Below, piece by piece: positions 44,139 through 53,500 of a DNA stretch of 64,000 nt. The DNA comes from a candidate division CSSED10-310 bacterium. GTDB lineage: Bacteria; CSSED10-310; JAFGJC01. The DNA is taken from assembly GCA_016927905.1 (NCBI GenBank), contig JAFGLW010000013.1, positions 1-64,000 on the forward strand, in the 5' to 3' direction. The translations under genes and the position numbers were made by a program. Numbering within the stretch: position 1 is the first letter of the stretch; each line of letters starts with the position of its first letter. The notes below the pieces were generated by a model. It was not told the DNA's origin. It saw only the letters and a list, made by a program, of their open reading frames with translations, and did not search any database.

Positions 44139-44727
44139 CGTGTGATGCCGGAGGAAAGAGTTGTTTTTCAATCCACTCGCACAATGCATGGCAGAACGTG
44201 ATGTGGATTTCCTGGACGCGCTGAGCCGAAAAAGACGGAACGACCAACGCGCATTCGACCAAGTCTTTGAGTTTGCCGCCGTCGCCTCCCAGGAGTCCGG
44301 CGGTGACGAGACCCAGGGTTCGTGCCGTTTCAACCGCTCGAATCAGGTTGGGGGAATTGCCGCTGGTGGAGATACCCAGTGCGATATCCCCTCTGTTTCC
44401 CAGAGCTTCGATCTGCCTGGAAAAAATATGGGAAAACTCATCGTCGTTGGCGATGCTGGTGAGAATTGAAGTGTCGGTGGTCAGAGCAATGGCGGGGATG
44501 GCCGGTCGGCGTCTCCGGGTCAGTCGGTTGACCAGTTCGGCCGCCAGATGCTGAGCATCGGCTGCCGAACCGCCGTTTCCGAAAATCAGAAGTTTCCGAC
44601 CTTCCCGCAACTGTTTGAGAATCCGCTCGGACAGAATGACCATCGAAGCGGCATGCGCCGCGATAAAATCCGATTTACAGGTAATGGAGTCATCGAAGAC
44701 TTTCTGAAAAAACGCCGTATCGGTCAT
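44128..44727 (-). CDS. gmhA: sedoheptulose-7-phosphate isomerase
   Basis: 199 residues, SIS fold. It converts sedoheptulose-7-phosphate to heptose-7-phosphate, the first step to ADP-heptose for LPS. Seen: 'LLIFGNGGSAADAQHLAAEL' (phosphosugar site), 'IANDDEFSHIFSRQIEAL', 'ISTSGNSPNLIRAVE' and 'EIHITFCHALCE' with the conserved His. It overlaps the RfaE2-like gene and follows the TPR gene by 15 nt. Confidence 0.93.
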   Translation of the reverse strand: MTDTAFFQKVFDDSITCKSDFIAAHAASMVILSERILKQLREGRKLLIFGNGGSAADAQHLAAELVNRLTRRRRPAIPAIALTTDTSILTSIANDDEFSHIFSRQIEALGNRGDIALGISTSGNSPNLIRAVETARTLGLVTAGLLGGDGGKLKDLVECALVVPSFSAQRVQEIHITFCHALCEWIEKQLFPPASHDAS

Positions 44728-44742
44728 GCAGTCTGATTCCGG

Positions 44743-45930
44743 TTACCCGATCACCTCGAGTTGACGGATCTGTTCGTTCACGATCTCGAGACGTTCCCGG
44801 GCAGAACCGCCGGATCCCGCCTTGAGATAGGCATCTCTGGACATCCGAAGATTGCGCAGGCACCGAGCCCGGGCCTCCACATTCCGGACCGCCCGTTCCC
44901 AGTCCAGGTGTGCTTCCAGTTCGTATGCATGTCCCAGCCGGTAGTACCAATCAGGCGGGATTGCATCCTGAGCCAGGCTGACAGCTTTGCCGTAAGCGTT
45001 GATCAACTGGCTGAAGCTGCTGGAATCCGGTCCCAGCAATCCTTCCAGGGCCAGTCCCAGGTGATAATGGGCCAGAGCGTCCTTGGGATCCTTCTCGATG
45101 GCTTTTTCGAAAGCCGATCTGGCGCTGGAATATTCCTTTGCCTGAAGGTGGCCGACTCCCTTGAACAGGTATCCGCTGCTCAGATCGGGTTGGAGAACCG
45201 TCAGTTTTTTACCGAGGGAAGTGACCTCATCGTACAGTTCCTTTTCCAGATACAGATTGCCCAGATACTTCAAAGGCTGATATTTGGACGGATCCAGTTC
45301 GTGGGCTTTTTCCAGATAGGTGATCGCTTTGTCCTTCTGATCGGTTAACTGGTAGGCCAGAGCCAGGTCCAGAACGGTTTTGTAATCGGCAGCGCCCTTG
45401 TCGGTGTTGTAAGCATTCTGCAAAGGCTCCAGAGCCTGCTGGTATTTTTTCAATTCCAGTAGTGAATGCCCCAGATTATAGAGGTATTTGAATTCGTCGG
45501 GTTTGAGCTGAACCGCCTGCTGAAATGCCTGGGATGCTTCAAACCATGCAGGCTTGCTCTGCCCGTTCTCCGTCTTGAGCATGCAGCTCAGGCCCAGGAG
45601 GTAATAGGCTGAATCGATTTCAGGGTCCAGAAGAATGGTTTTTTTGAGGACATCGATGGCTTTATCGTACTGCCTGGTGACGAAATAGGTTTGTCCCAGA
45701 AGGTTTGAAAGCTGTTCATCGTTGGGTGCCGCTGCAATTCCCTCTTCGAGTATCTGGATGGCATCCTGATAGTTTCTCGCATTATAGGCATCGTAAGCAT
45801 CCTGATAATATCCCGCCCGGGCAATGGATACGGCGAGTGCGAGCAGGATAGCCGGGATTGCTGGCGCATATTCAGAAAGTGCACTCAATTTCGTTTTTGG
45901 AATCCGGCATTCAGGCAGGTGGTTATTCAT
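44743..45930 (-). CDS. exported TPR-repeat protein 1
   Basis: 395 residues from the ATG at 45930, which overlaps the upstream TPR gene stop (ATGAATAA) and has GAGG upstream. An N-terminal hydrophobic segment ('PAIPAILLALAVSIARA') suggests export. About eight TPR units follow, e.g. 'NYQDAIQILEEGIAAAPN', 'QYDKAIDVLKKTILLDPE' and 'EYSSARSAFEKAIEKDPK'. The C-terminal 60 residues are helical and charged. Likely a periplasmic protein-binding scaffold; partner unknown. Confidence 0.88.
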   Translation of the reverse strand: MNNHLPECRIPKTKLSALSEYAPAIPAILLALAVSIARAGYYQDAYDAYNARNYQDAIQILEEGIAAAPNDEQLSNLLGQTYFVTRQYDKAIDVLKKTILLDPEIDSAYYLLGLSCMLKTENGQSKPAWFEASQAFQQAVQLKPDEFKYLYNLGHSLLELKKYQQALEPLQNAYNTDKGAADYKTVLDLALAYQLTDQKDKAITYLEKAHELDPSKYQPLKYLGNLYLEKELYDEVTSLGKKLTVLQPDLSSGYLFKGVGHLQAKEYSSARSAFEKAIEKDPKDALAHYHLGLALEGLLGPDSSSFSQLINAYGKAVSLAQDAIPPDWYYRLGHAYELEAHLDWERAVRNVEARARCLRNLRMSRDAYLKAGSGGSARERLEIVNEQIRQLEVIG

Positions 45931-46978
45931 TGATTTCTTCCTCGATGATTTTGGGGTTCCTGATGGCATCGGACCGTTCATCGACCGCCTTGATCCTCTG
46001 ACCGGCTTCGTGATCCGGAGCCGATTTAACTGCGGCCTGGTAAGCGGTTTTGGCATTTTCCAGCAGTTCGATCGCCCTTGCGCCCGTAGCCGGATCATGT
46101 ACGCTCTGTTCGTAGATACTGGTTGCGGCCATTTCGTAAGCTTTACCCAGCCGGTACTGATAATCGGCGTTGTTCCGGTTCAGTTTAACGGCCTTGCCGA
46201 ATGCGTCGATCGCGGGGGCGTAATCGTCCGGTGATTTGCCCTGGTCGCCCAGCTTCATTTCCAGAGCCTGGCCGAGGTTGAAAAACACGGCATCATTTTC
46301 GGGATTCAATGTGGCGGCTTGAGACAGAGATTTGGCTGCGGCGTCATATTGTTTGAGCTGCAGCTGGCTCGTGCCCAGGTAAATCAGGGCCTTGTCCTTG
46401 GTTTTGGATGACTGTGCGGCGTTGGAAAGGGGTTGAATCGCTTCGCCGTAGTTTCCAGAGAAGAACAGCGCCATTCCGTAATCCAGATGGATTCTGTCGC
46501 CGAGCGGTTGATCTTTGGCCGCTCTGGCCAGTGCCGTGACCGCATCATCATATTGTTTTTTGGCCAGCAGTGCCTTGCCGAGAACGGCGTTATACTGAGC
46601 GTTTTCCGGATCCAGTTTGACGGCTTCCGTCAGATAGGGCATGGCCCGTTCCGTCGCCTGTTTGTTCAAGAGGAGAAAACCCATCAAGAACTGGGAAGCA
46701 TCATGCTCCGGGTGGTGTTCGAGCACTGTTTCCAAGCGCTGAATGGCCTTATCCGTCTGGTCGGTTTTCATATAGCACTGGGCGAGTGTATACCCGCCTC
46801 TGGGGTCTTTTGGATACTGATTGCAGTGCTCTTCCAGCAGCGGGATCGCAGCCGAATACTTTTTTTCCTTGAACAGAGGATACGCATCGTCGTATTTGTT
46901 TGCCAGCGCGGGAATGGAATGGAATATAGCGCTGGTCATGATCAGGCTGACGGTGATTGAGAGAATCGGATGGTTCAT
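45923..46978 (-). CDS. exported TPR-repeat protein 2
   Basis: 351 residues with a signal peptide (MNHPILSITVSLIMTSAIF, cleavage near 'PALA'). Seven or so TPR units: 'KYSAAIPLLEEHCNQYPK', 'QTDKAIQRLETVLEHHPE', 'QYDDAVTALARAAKDQP', and a C-terminal 'YRLGKAYEMAATSIYEQSV' that resembles the 'YRLGHAYELEAHLDWERAV' segment of the downstream TPR protein, so the two are paralogues. First gene of the TPR-TPR-gmhA-rfaE2 string, with AGGAGG before the start and its own promoter. Confidence 0.9.
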   Translation of the reverse strand: MNHPILSITVSLIMTSAIFHSIPALANKYDDAYPLFKEKKYSAAIPLLEEHCNQYPKDPRGGYTLAQCYMKTDQTDKAIQRLETVLEHHPEHDASQFLMGFLLLNKQATERAMPYLTEAVKLDPENAQYNAVLGKALLAKKQYDDAVTALARAAKDQPLGDRIHLDYGMALFFSGNYGEAIQPLSNAAQSSKTKDKALIYLGTSQLQLKQYDAAAKSLSQAATLNPENDAVFFNLGQALEMKLGDQGKSPDDYAPAIDAFGKAVKLNRNNADYQYRLGKAYEMAATSIYEQSVHDPATGARAIELLENAKTAYQAAVKSAPDHEAGQRIKAVDERSDAIRNPKIIEEEINE

Positions 46979-47026
46979 CTTTCTGCTGCCCTCCTAATTA
47001 ACTTGAGTGTGAAGGAGTTCGAGGGC

Positions 47027-47055
47027 ATTATGCGTGATTTGGGTTTCCCGATCAA
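47027..47055 (-). promoter_or_regulatory. promoter of the TPR-gmhA operon
   Basis: Minus strand TTGATC (47050-47055), 17-nt spacer, CATAAT (47027-47032), giving a leader of roughly 40 nt before the TPR protein 2 ATG. Confidence 0.55.
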
Positions 47056-47093
47056 GTTTTTCGGATCCGTGTTTGAATTTCGATCTGAGAGAC

Positions 47094-47121
47094 TTGACTC
47101 GGAGTGCGGAACCGATACCAT
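47094..47121 (+). promoter_or_regulatory. possible promoter of yicC operon
   Basis: TTGACT (47094-47099), 16-nt spacer, TACCAT (47116-47121). Good -35, weak -10. It lies back to back with the TPR-operon promoter in the 190-nt divergent gap. Confidence 0.4.
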
Positions 47122-47168
47122 ACTGCTCAATCAGTCCAGGCATCGGCTGTCTGGAGAGAGGATCGGGC

Positions 47169-48047
47169 ATGGCACTGAGTATGACCGGAACCGGGGAAAG
47201 CCGTCTGGTGCGGGACGGCTATGATTTGAACGTGTTCATCCGATCGGTGAATCACCGGTTTTTTCAGATCAACATCCGTCTGCCAAAGGGGTATTTCAAT
47301 CTGGAGAGCCGGATCCGGGACCATATCCGGATGAAGCTTCACCGGGGCAAGCTGGATTTGCATCTGGATCTGCTGTCGATTCCCCGGGAAGCACAGGAGG
47401 TTGTTATCAACGAATCCCTGGCCGACCGGTTGATCGACATATTTAAGCAGACCGCGTCCCGGTATGACATTCCAACCGGCCTGACCGTGGATAATCTGCT
47501 TCGTTTTCCCGAGTTGGTCAATCTGGTGCCGGATCAGAGCAGGGAGGACATGTTGTGGCCGGTATGTCATGAAGCTCTGGACATGGCTCTGGAAGATCTC
47601 CTGGCGGAACGGGCCAGGGAGGGTGAAAGCCTGGTGCGGCAGATCAAGATCCTGTGCAGGGCGGTTTCAGGCGATCTGGACCGCATCCGGGATCTGGCGG
47701 ATTCCCAGGTGGATACGCTCCGGGAAAAATTGAAGTTGAACATCCGGAAGTTGGGTGAAGATCTGGAGATTTCAGAGAACCGGCTTGAACAGGAGGTTTT
47801 ACTGTTTTCGATCCGGGCGGACATTTCGGAGGAAATCATCCGGTTGAACAGCCACCTTGAACGCTTCATGAATCTGATCGATAGCCCGGGTGCGGTGGGA
47901 AAGAAATGCGATTTTCTGCTTCAGGAAATGCACCGGGAAATCAACACGATCGGCTCGAAATATTCCGATTCGAATATTTCCGAACTGGTTGTCGAGATCA
48001 AAACGGCCGTTGAAAAGATGAAGGAGCAAATTCAGAACATCGAGTGA
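47169..48047 (+). CDS. yicC: YicC/YloC-family endoribonuclease
   Basis: 292 residues from the ATG at 47169, with GGAGAG upstream. N-terminus 'MALSMTGTGESRLVRDGYDL' and 'IRSVNHRFFQINIRLP' and C-terminus 'KCDFLLQEMHREINTIGSK' are the family signatures. YicC proteins are reported endoribonucleases that affect sRNA stability. It heads yicC-remA-gmk-rpoZ-coaBC, a common arrangement in many bacteria. Confidence 0.93.
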   Translation: MALSMTGTGESRLVRDGYDLNVFIRSVNHRFFQINIRLPKGYFNLESRIRDHIRMKLHRGKLDLHLDLLSIPREAQEVVINESLADRLIDIFKQTASRYDIPTGLTVDNLLRFPELVNLVPDQSREDMLWPVCHEALDMALEDLLAERAREGESLVRQIKILCRAVSGDLDRIRDLADSQVDTLREKLKLNIRKLGEDLEISENRLEQEVLLFSIRADISEEIIRLNSHLERFMNLIDSPGAVGKKCDFLLQEMHREINTIGSKYSDSNISELVVEIKTAVEKMKEQIQNIE

Positions 48048-48059
48048 TATGGGAGGATC

Positions 48060-48302
48060 ATGAAACTTCTCAATATCGGGTTCGGCAATTTCGTGGCAGC
48101 GGAAAGAGTTCTGGCGGTATTAAATCCCGAATCCGCGCCCATGAAACGGCTTCGGGACGAAGCCAGGGCGGAAGCGCGGCTGGTGGATGGAACCCAGGGC
48201 CGGAAGACCCGGGCGCTGGTTCTGATGGACTCGGGGAATCTTGTCCTGTCCTGCATCCAGGCGGAAACGCTTGCGGGGCGGCTGGAATCCATTCTGAAGT
48301 GA
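48060..48302 (+). CDS. remA: RemA / DUF370 regulator
   Basis: 80 residues: 'MKLLNIGFGNFVAAERVLAV' and 'APMKRLRDEARAEARLVDGT' followed by 'GRKTRALVLMDSGNLVLSCI', typical of DUF370. In Bacillus RemA is a DNA-binding regulator of matrix genes; in other phyla its role is less clear. GGGAGG site; 12 nt after yicC, 10 nt before gmk. Confidence 0.92.
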   Translation: MKLLNIGFGNFVAAERVLAVLNPESAPMKRLRDEARAEARLVDGTQGRKTRALVLMDSGNLVLSCIQAETLAGRLESILK

Positions 48303-48312
48303 GTGTTGGAGA

Positions 48313-48903
48313 TTGAATCGCCGGGGCTTGTGCATTGTTTTTTCGTCCCCATCGGGAGGGGGCAAAACCACTCTGATCCGAGAGATGATGCGTGAGTTCC
48401 CCGATCTCAGACATTCCATATCCTACACAACCCGCCCTCCCCGGAACGACCGGTCAGACCTGAGCGACTATCATTTCATCCCGGAGCCGGTATTCCGGGA
48501 CATGATCGACCGCGGTGAATTTCTGGAATGGGCGATGGTTCACGGTTATCTTTACGGCACGCGGCGGGAGGATCTTGAGAATCTCCTGGACGCCGGTTCC
48601 GACGTGGTTCTGGATATTGACATTCAGGGTGCCATGCTCTTGAAAGGCAAGCTTTCCGACGCGGTGCATGTTTTCATCATGCCGCCTTCCATGGCGGTTT
48701 TGGAGAAGCGGTTGAAAGAACGGGCATCCGAATCGGACGCTGAGCTTCAGCGGCGTTTGAGCATTGCCGGGCGGGAGATGGCTGAATTTCTGGAATACGA
48801 TTACATTATTTTGAATGATGATCTGGGAAAGGCTGTCGAACAGATGCACTGCATCATAGTGGCTGAACATTGCAAAACACACCGGAACAAGTTTAAAATA
48901 TAG
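48313..48903 (+). CDS. gmk: guanylate kinase
   Basis: 196 residues; phosphorylates GMP to GDP. P-loop 'FSSPSGGGKTTLIREMM', GMP-binding 'HSISYTTRPPRNDRSDLSDY' and 'FLEWAMVHGYLYGTRREDLE', and 'LDIDIQGAMLLK' are all present. The start is TTG at 48313 with GGAG too close to be ideal; another TTG at 48328 is in frame. Neighbours remA and rpoZ support the assignment. Confidence 0.95.
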   Translation: MNRRGLCIVFSSPSGGGKTTLIREMMREFPDLRHSISYTTRPPRNDRSDLSDYHFIPEPVFRDMIDRGEFLEWAMVHGYLYGTRREDLENLLDAGSDVVLDIDIQGAMLLKGKLSDAVHVFIMPPSMAVLEKRLKERASESDAELQRRLSIAGREMAEFLEYDYIILNDDLGKAVEQMHCIIVAEHCKTHRNKFKI

Positions 48904-48934
48904 GGTTTGGAATCAATTGTCTGGGAGAACGGGA

Positions 48935-49237
48935 ATGAAACAAAAGGAATTGGAACGATTTTTAAACAGCGTTGACAGCCGGTATCGGGCAGTCCTGGTG
49001 GCGTCAAAACGCGCCAAGCAGCTGCAGCAGGGATTAAGGCCGTTGTTTGAAGGGAAAAATCTCAAGGTTACCAGCATGGCCCTGGAAGAATTCATCAACG
49101 AAAAAGTTGAATTCTATGAAGTGGAACCCGAGACCGGTGGTACCGGTGACGAACCGGCCGAAGCTTCGGGCACCGCCCCCGGTGATACCGGAGCAGATCG
49201 TTCCGGGAGCGATCGTGCATCCGGGGAAGAGCCATAG
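48935..49237 (+). CDS. rpoZ: RNA polymerase omega subunit
   Basis: 100 residues. The first 60 match omega: 'RYRAVLVASKRAKQLQQG' and 'KVTSMALEEFINEKVEFYEV'. The C-terminal 35 residues are an acidic, Gly/Ala/Thr-rich tail. Omega helps assemble beta-prime into RNA polymerase. The ATG at 48935 has GGGAGAACGGGA upstream; a slightly longer reading exists without a site. Position between gmk and coaBC is typical. Confidence 0.93.
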   Translation: MKQKELERFLNSVDSRYRAVLVASKRAKQLQQGLRPLFEGKNLKVTSMALEEFINEKVEFYEVEPETGGTGDEPAEASGTAPGDTGADRSGSDRASGEEP

Positions 49238-49258
49238 ATCGGATCTCCCGGTGACATC

Positions 49259-50500
49259 ATGACCGTGGCTCGGGGTTCGATGCGGGTCGGACGTGTTGTA
49301 TTGGGAGTGACCGGTGGGATTGCCGCATATAAGTCCGCCGAACTGCTCCGCATTCTGCGCAAAAAGGGCATGGATGTCCGGGTCGTCATGACCCGGAACG
49401 CATCCCGGTTTGTCGGACCGGTCACGTTCCAGGCACTTTCGGGGCATCCGGTGTTCATGGAGATGTTCGGTCCGGATGCGGGATCACATCTGGAGCATGT
49501 TGAACTGGCCGACTGGACCGATCTGTTCATTGTCGCGCCGGCTACCGCGAACATTCTCGGCAAGTTCGCCGCGGGCATTGCGGACGATTTTTTATCCACC
49601 TTCTACCTGGCGCTGGATGCATCGGTAATCATCGCACCGGCCATGAATCCCCGTATGTATTCTCATCCGGCCACCCGCCGAAGCGTCGAATTGCTCAAGG
49701 AGCGGGGTCACATCTTCATCGGTCCGGACACTGGAGACACCGCATGCGGCCGCTCCGGGCCGGGGCGCATGAGTGCGCCGGAAATCATCGCCGAACATGC
49801 CGCCGCGTTACTGGGCAGATCAGGTGATTTAGCCGGTATCCGGATGTTGATCACCGCCGGGCCGACCCGGGAAATGATCGATCCGGTGCGGTATCTTGGA
49901 AACCGATCCTCCGGACTGATGGGTTATTCCCTGGCCGAAGCCGCGGTGGAGCGAGGCGCTTTGGTCACCCTGATATCGGGACCCGTGGCATTGCGTTCCC
50001 ATGCATGTATCGAAACGGTATCAGTTAATTCGGCAGCAGAAATGTTCCAGGCGGTCCGGGCACGTTTCCCTCATGCGGATATCCTGATTCTAGCGGCGGC
50101 GGTTGTCGACTGGAGACCCCGGCTGCGGCTTGACTCAAAATGGAAAAAGGGCGGAAGTGAAGCGGTGCTGGAGTTGGCGGTGAATGAGGATATCGCCGGG
50201 TATGCCGGTGAAGTCAAGAACCAGGTTCAACTGGTGGCGGGATTTGCTGCGGAGACGGAGGATCTGATTGAGAACGCACGGAAGAAGCTTCACGCAAAAA
50301 AACTCGATTTCATTGTGGCAAACGATGTCTCCCGGATCGACTCGGGTTTCGAATCAGAGACCAATTCGGGATTCATACTGGATCCATCCGGAGCCGTGAT
50401 TGAACTGCCTGTGGATACGAAAAGAAACATAGCGGACCGGATTCTCGATGAAGCCTTGAGAGGATTTATTTCAATCCGGGGTAACGCGGAAGTTCGATGA
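49259..50500 (+). CDS. coaBC: CoaBC: phosphopantothenoylcysteine decarboxylase/synthetase
   Basis: 413 residues, bifunctional. CoaC half: 'VVLGVTGGIAAYKSAELLR' (FMN), His in 'LEHVELADWTD', 'IAPAMNPRMYSHPA', and active Cys in 'DTACGRSGPGRM'. CoaB half: 'MLITAGPTREMIDPVRYLGN' with 'RSSGLMGYSLAEAA', and 'KKLDFIVANDVS'. It joins Cys to 4-phosphopantothenate and decarboxylates it in CoA synthesis. ATG at 49280 is an alternative start. The 3' end overlaps the convergent sensor gene by 35 nt. Confidence 0.95.
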   Translation: MTVARGSMRVGRVVLGVTGGIAAYKSAELLRILRKKGMDVRVVMTRNASRFVGPVTFQALSGHPVFMEMFGPDAGSHLEHVELADWTDLFIVAPATANILGKFAAGIADDFLSTFYLALDASVIIAPAMNPRMYSHPATRRSVELLKERGHIFIGPDTGDTACGRSGPGRMSAPEIIAEHAAALLGRSGDLAGIRMLITAGPTREMIDPVRYLGNRSSGLMGYSLAEAAVERGALVTLISGPVALRSHACIETVSVNSAAEMFQAVRARFPHADILILAAAVVDWRPRLRLDSKWKKGGSEAVLELAVNEDIAGYAGEVKNQVQLVAGFAAETEDLIENARKKLHAKKLDFIVANDVSRIDSGFESETNSGFILDPSGAVIELPVDTKRNIADRILDEALRGFISIRGNAEVR

Positions 50501-53500
50501 TGAATGCGCGGTGATCGGATTCGCGGGGACACGCTGAAACCCGGAAACTGCCGTAATGGGAATCGATCATCCGTTTTACCAGGGCCATGGTCAATCCCAT
50601 TCCCCTGGCGCATTCTCCCGACATGTCTCCCCCGGCGATGATCCGAAGATCTTTTTCGGGGACGGACGGCCCGTTATGGCAGATGATGATCTGATATCGG
50701 TCGGGCGTCTCGCTTGTGTCATTGAGGACCAGGTGGATTTGCGGTTCGTCGACCGCCCATACGGCTTCCACGGCCAGAGTCAGCAGGTTGTTCACGGCTT
50801 TCGACAGTGTCAGTTTATTGACGAACACTTCCTTGAGGTTTTCACTGGGTGTGAACCGTAGATTCATCCGGTTGCTGAACTGCTGATCCGTTATGAACTT
50901 GAAACAATTCTCACAGATGGTATTGGGATTTTCCGGGAAGAAGAGTTGGGGGAATTCCTTGGGGTAGTCCCAGATATTGGTCAGAACCTGATACAACTGC
51001 CAGATCTGGCGGTTGATGGCCGACCATCCTTCTTCGAGGAAGGCCACGTCGCGCGCTTTCAGGGCCGAATCGATTCTCTGCCGTGAATTTTCCAGTCCCT
51101 GAAGCACCTGTTTGACATCACCCCCGATCCGATCGAGCAGTTCGCCAACCGAAATCAATCTCGCTTCCTGTAAAAGCCGGTCCTGCAGCTGACTGTTCTG
51201 AACGGATATGCCGAGTTGCGCGGCGATGGCGGAATAGGTGGCGCGGTCATCTTCACGGAACTGGAAGGGTTGTCGAGCCAGGAGAATCAGCAATCCGAAC
51301 AGCCGATCGGATATCATGATCCGGATAGAAACCATGGAGGTGAAACCAAGCCGTACCAGAAGTTTGGCCTCGGACTGTGAATTGGGGCGAAGATCAGGAC
51401 TGATAACCGGCTTGATTGTGGAGCGCAGTTTTTTCAGACCTTCCGAACTGCGGCCGTGCTGTATTTCTTCGATGAACTTGCTCAGATATACAGGCAGATC
51501 ATGTTCACCTGCAATTTCCGGTTTTCCGGATTCCGGATCGAAAACGACGATCACTCCAGCCGATGCGCCGGAAGCCTCGATGACCGTATCCAGGGCTTCT
51601 CTCAGAAGTGACTGGGTATCCCGGGCCTCCATCACGGTCTGAGCGAGTTTTGTCAGGATTTCCAATTCCCGGTACCGACGCATGAATTCGCGCTGCTGAT
51701 GTTTCTGTTCCGATATATCGACGCAGGTGAGCACGATTCCCGATGGAAATCCGGAAACATCTTTCACCGCGCTGGCCGTTAGCGAGACAGTCAGTCTGTT
51801 ACGGTATCGATCCTGCAGTTCCAGTTCGCCTTTCCATAGTTTATCTCTGCGGGTGCGGGTCAGGATCGTGTTGAACACGGGGATGGATTCAGTCGGGAAA
51901 AGAATCTGAGACGATTCGTTTTCGATGTCCGATTTACAGTATTTGAATATGGTGTTGAATGAGGAGTTCGTATAGACGATTTTCCCGTTTATATCCAGGA
52001 TGATGACCGCTTCCCCGATATTTTCGATCGCATGGGAAAACCGGTTGACCGCCAGATTTTCGTTGACCTGCCGGGTGACATCCGAATTGACCAGGATGAC
52101 CGAAGCGACTTCGTTTTGGACATTCCGAAGCGGAAACGCGCTGGCTTCCACCCATCGAATTTCATTTTCCGGGCTCAGCCACCTCTGAATGATGCGCTGG
52201 GGTTCGTTGGTTTCGAAAGCTTGCTGAACAGGGCAATCGGGACAGATCTTGTCTCGATTACGCAGGATGGTATAGCAGTGCCGTCCGCACAGCCGGGTGT
52301 CCGGCGGCAGGTTCAAGAATGTATGAGCATGCGGGCTGTGCCAGGTGATGGTCATGTTTTTGTCGATGGTGGTGATTGATGCCGTGATACCGGACAGGAT
52401 CCCTTCGATTCGGAGTTTTTCGCGAACCAAAATGCTGTTCAGGCGGTTATGGGCGATGTGGATGCCGGCTTTGAGAGACAGGACTTCCAGGAGAGATGCT
52501 TTTTCCAGCGCTTCTTCGGGGGCTTGTCGGAACAGCAGAAAAACAGATCCCATGACCGAATCCATTGTGTGGATGGGAATGATGGAAAGAACCTGATACC
52601 CAGCCGACCAGATCGCCTTCAATTCATCATGGGTCCAGGCATAGTAGAGATTTGTTCCGGTCGGGGGTGGTGTGGGGAAATTGATCAGGGATTGAATCAC
52701 CGTTTGATTCATGCGCCAGGATGCCGCCGGAATACGGGTCGTGTCCTCCGGATCCTCCGGCTCGCTCAGAACCACGAATCCTGCGTCGGCATCCACATGC
52801 CGGATGCAGAATCTCAGGAATATTTCCGCGATTGCCCGGTTGTCCTTGACCGGGGAAACTTCCTTCACGAATTCGGATATGGTATTCAGGGATTCCGTAA
52901 GTTGTTTCAGGAGGTAATTGACCTTTTTGTTTGTGGTGGAGAGCCGCCTGACCATATCATTAAAAAGCGAGGCCAGTGTGGCGATTTCGCCGTGTCCCGT
53001 TGCCGGGATGCGGACATCCAGTTTTCCCTCGGAAATCTCCCTGACCGCCTGGGTCAGAATGAGCAGGGGTTCGGTGATCCAGCGGGACAGCACCAGGCTG
53101 ATGAGAATCAGGATCAAGACGCCCGCCAGGGACAACAACAGAGCATTCTGCATTTCCGGATTATGCCAGCTCAGAACGCCTTTCGGCTGTTTCAGAAGCA
53201 CAACGATCCAGTCCGGTTTGCTCAGGTCGGTATCCGACGGGTTGAATACGCTGGAGAATGCCAGGAGAAGATTTTTATTTCGATTCATGATGATGCCCGT
53301 TTTCAGGGACTGGATGCGGGTGATCGTATCGGCATCGAGGACATAGGGGATTTTAGGCAGAGGATACATGATTCTGCCGTTCAGGATATGCGCGCTGACA
53401 TCCTGCAGCCGATTGGCGTCCAGAGCTCTCTGGCATAACGCTTCCATGCGCAGGCGCAGCCGAATGATCCCCACGGCGTCTATGCCTTCATCGTTCCGCA

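Noticed and set aside
44139-44333. N-terminal extension of the RfaE2-like protein
   Set aside because: Runs antiphase through gmhA on the same strand with Ser/Arg-rich nonsense sequence; the ATG at 44138 is the natural start.
47034-47168. 45-residue N-terminal extension of YicC
   Set aside because: Not family-like and overlaps the divergent promoters; the family N-terminus begins at 47169.
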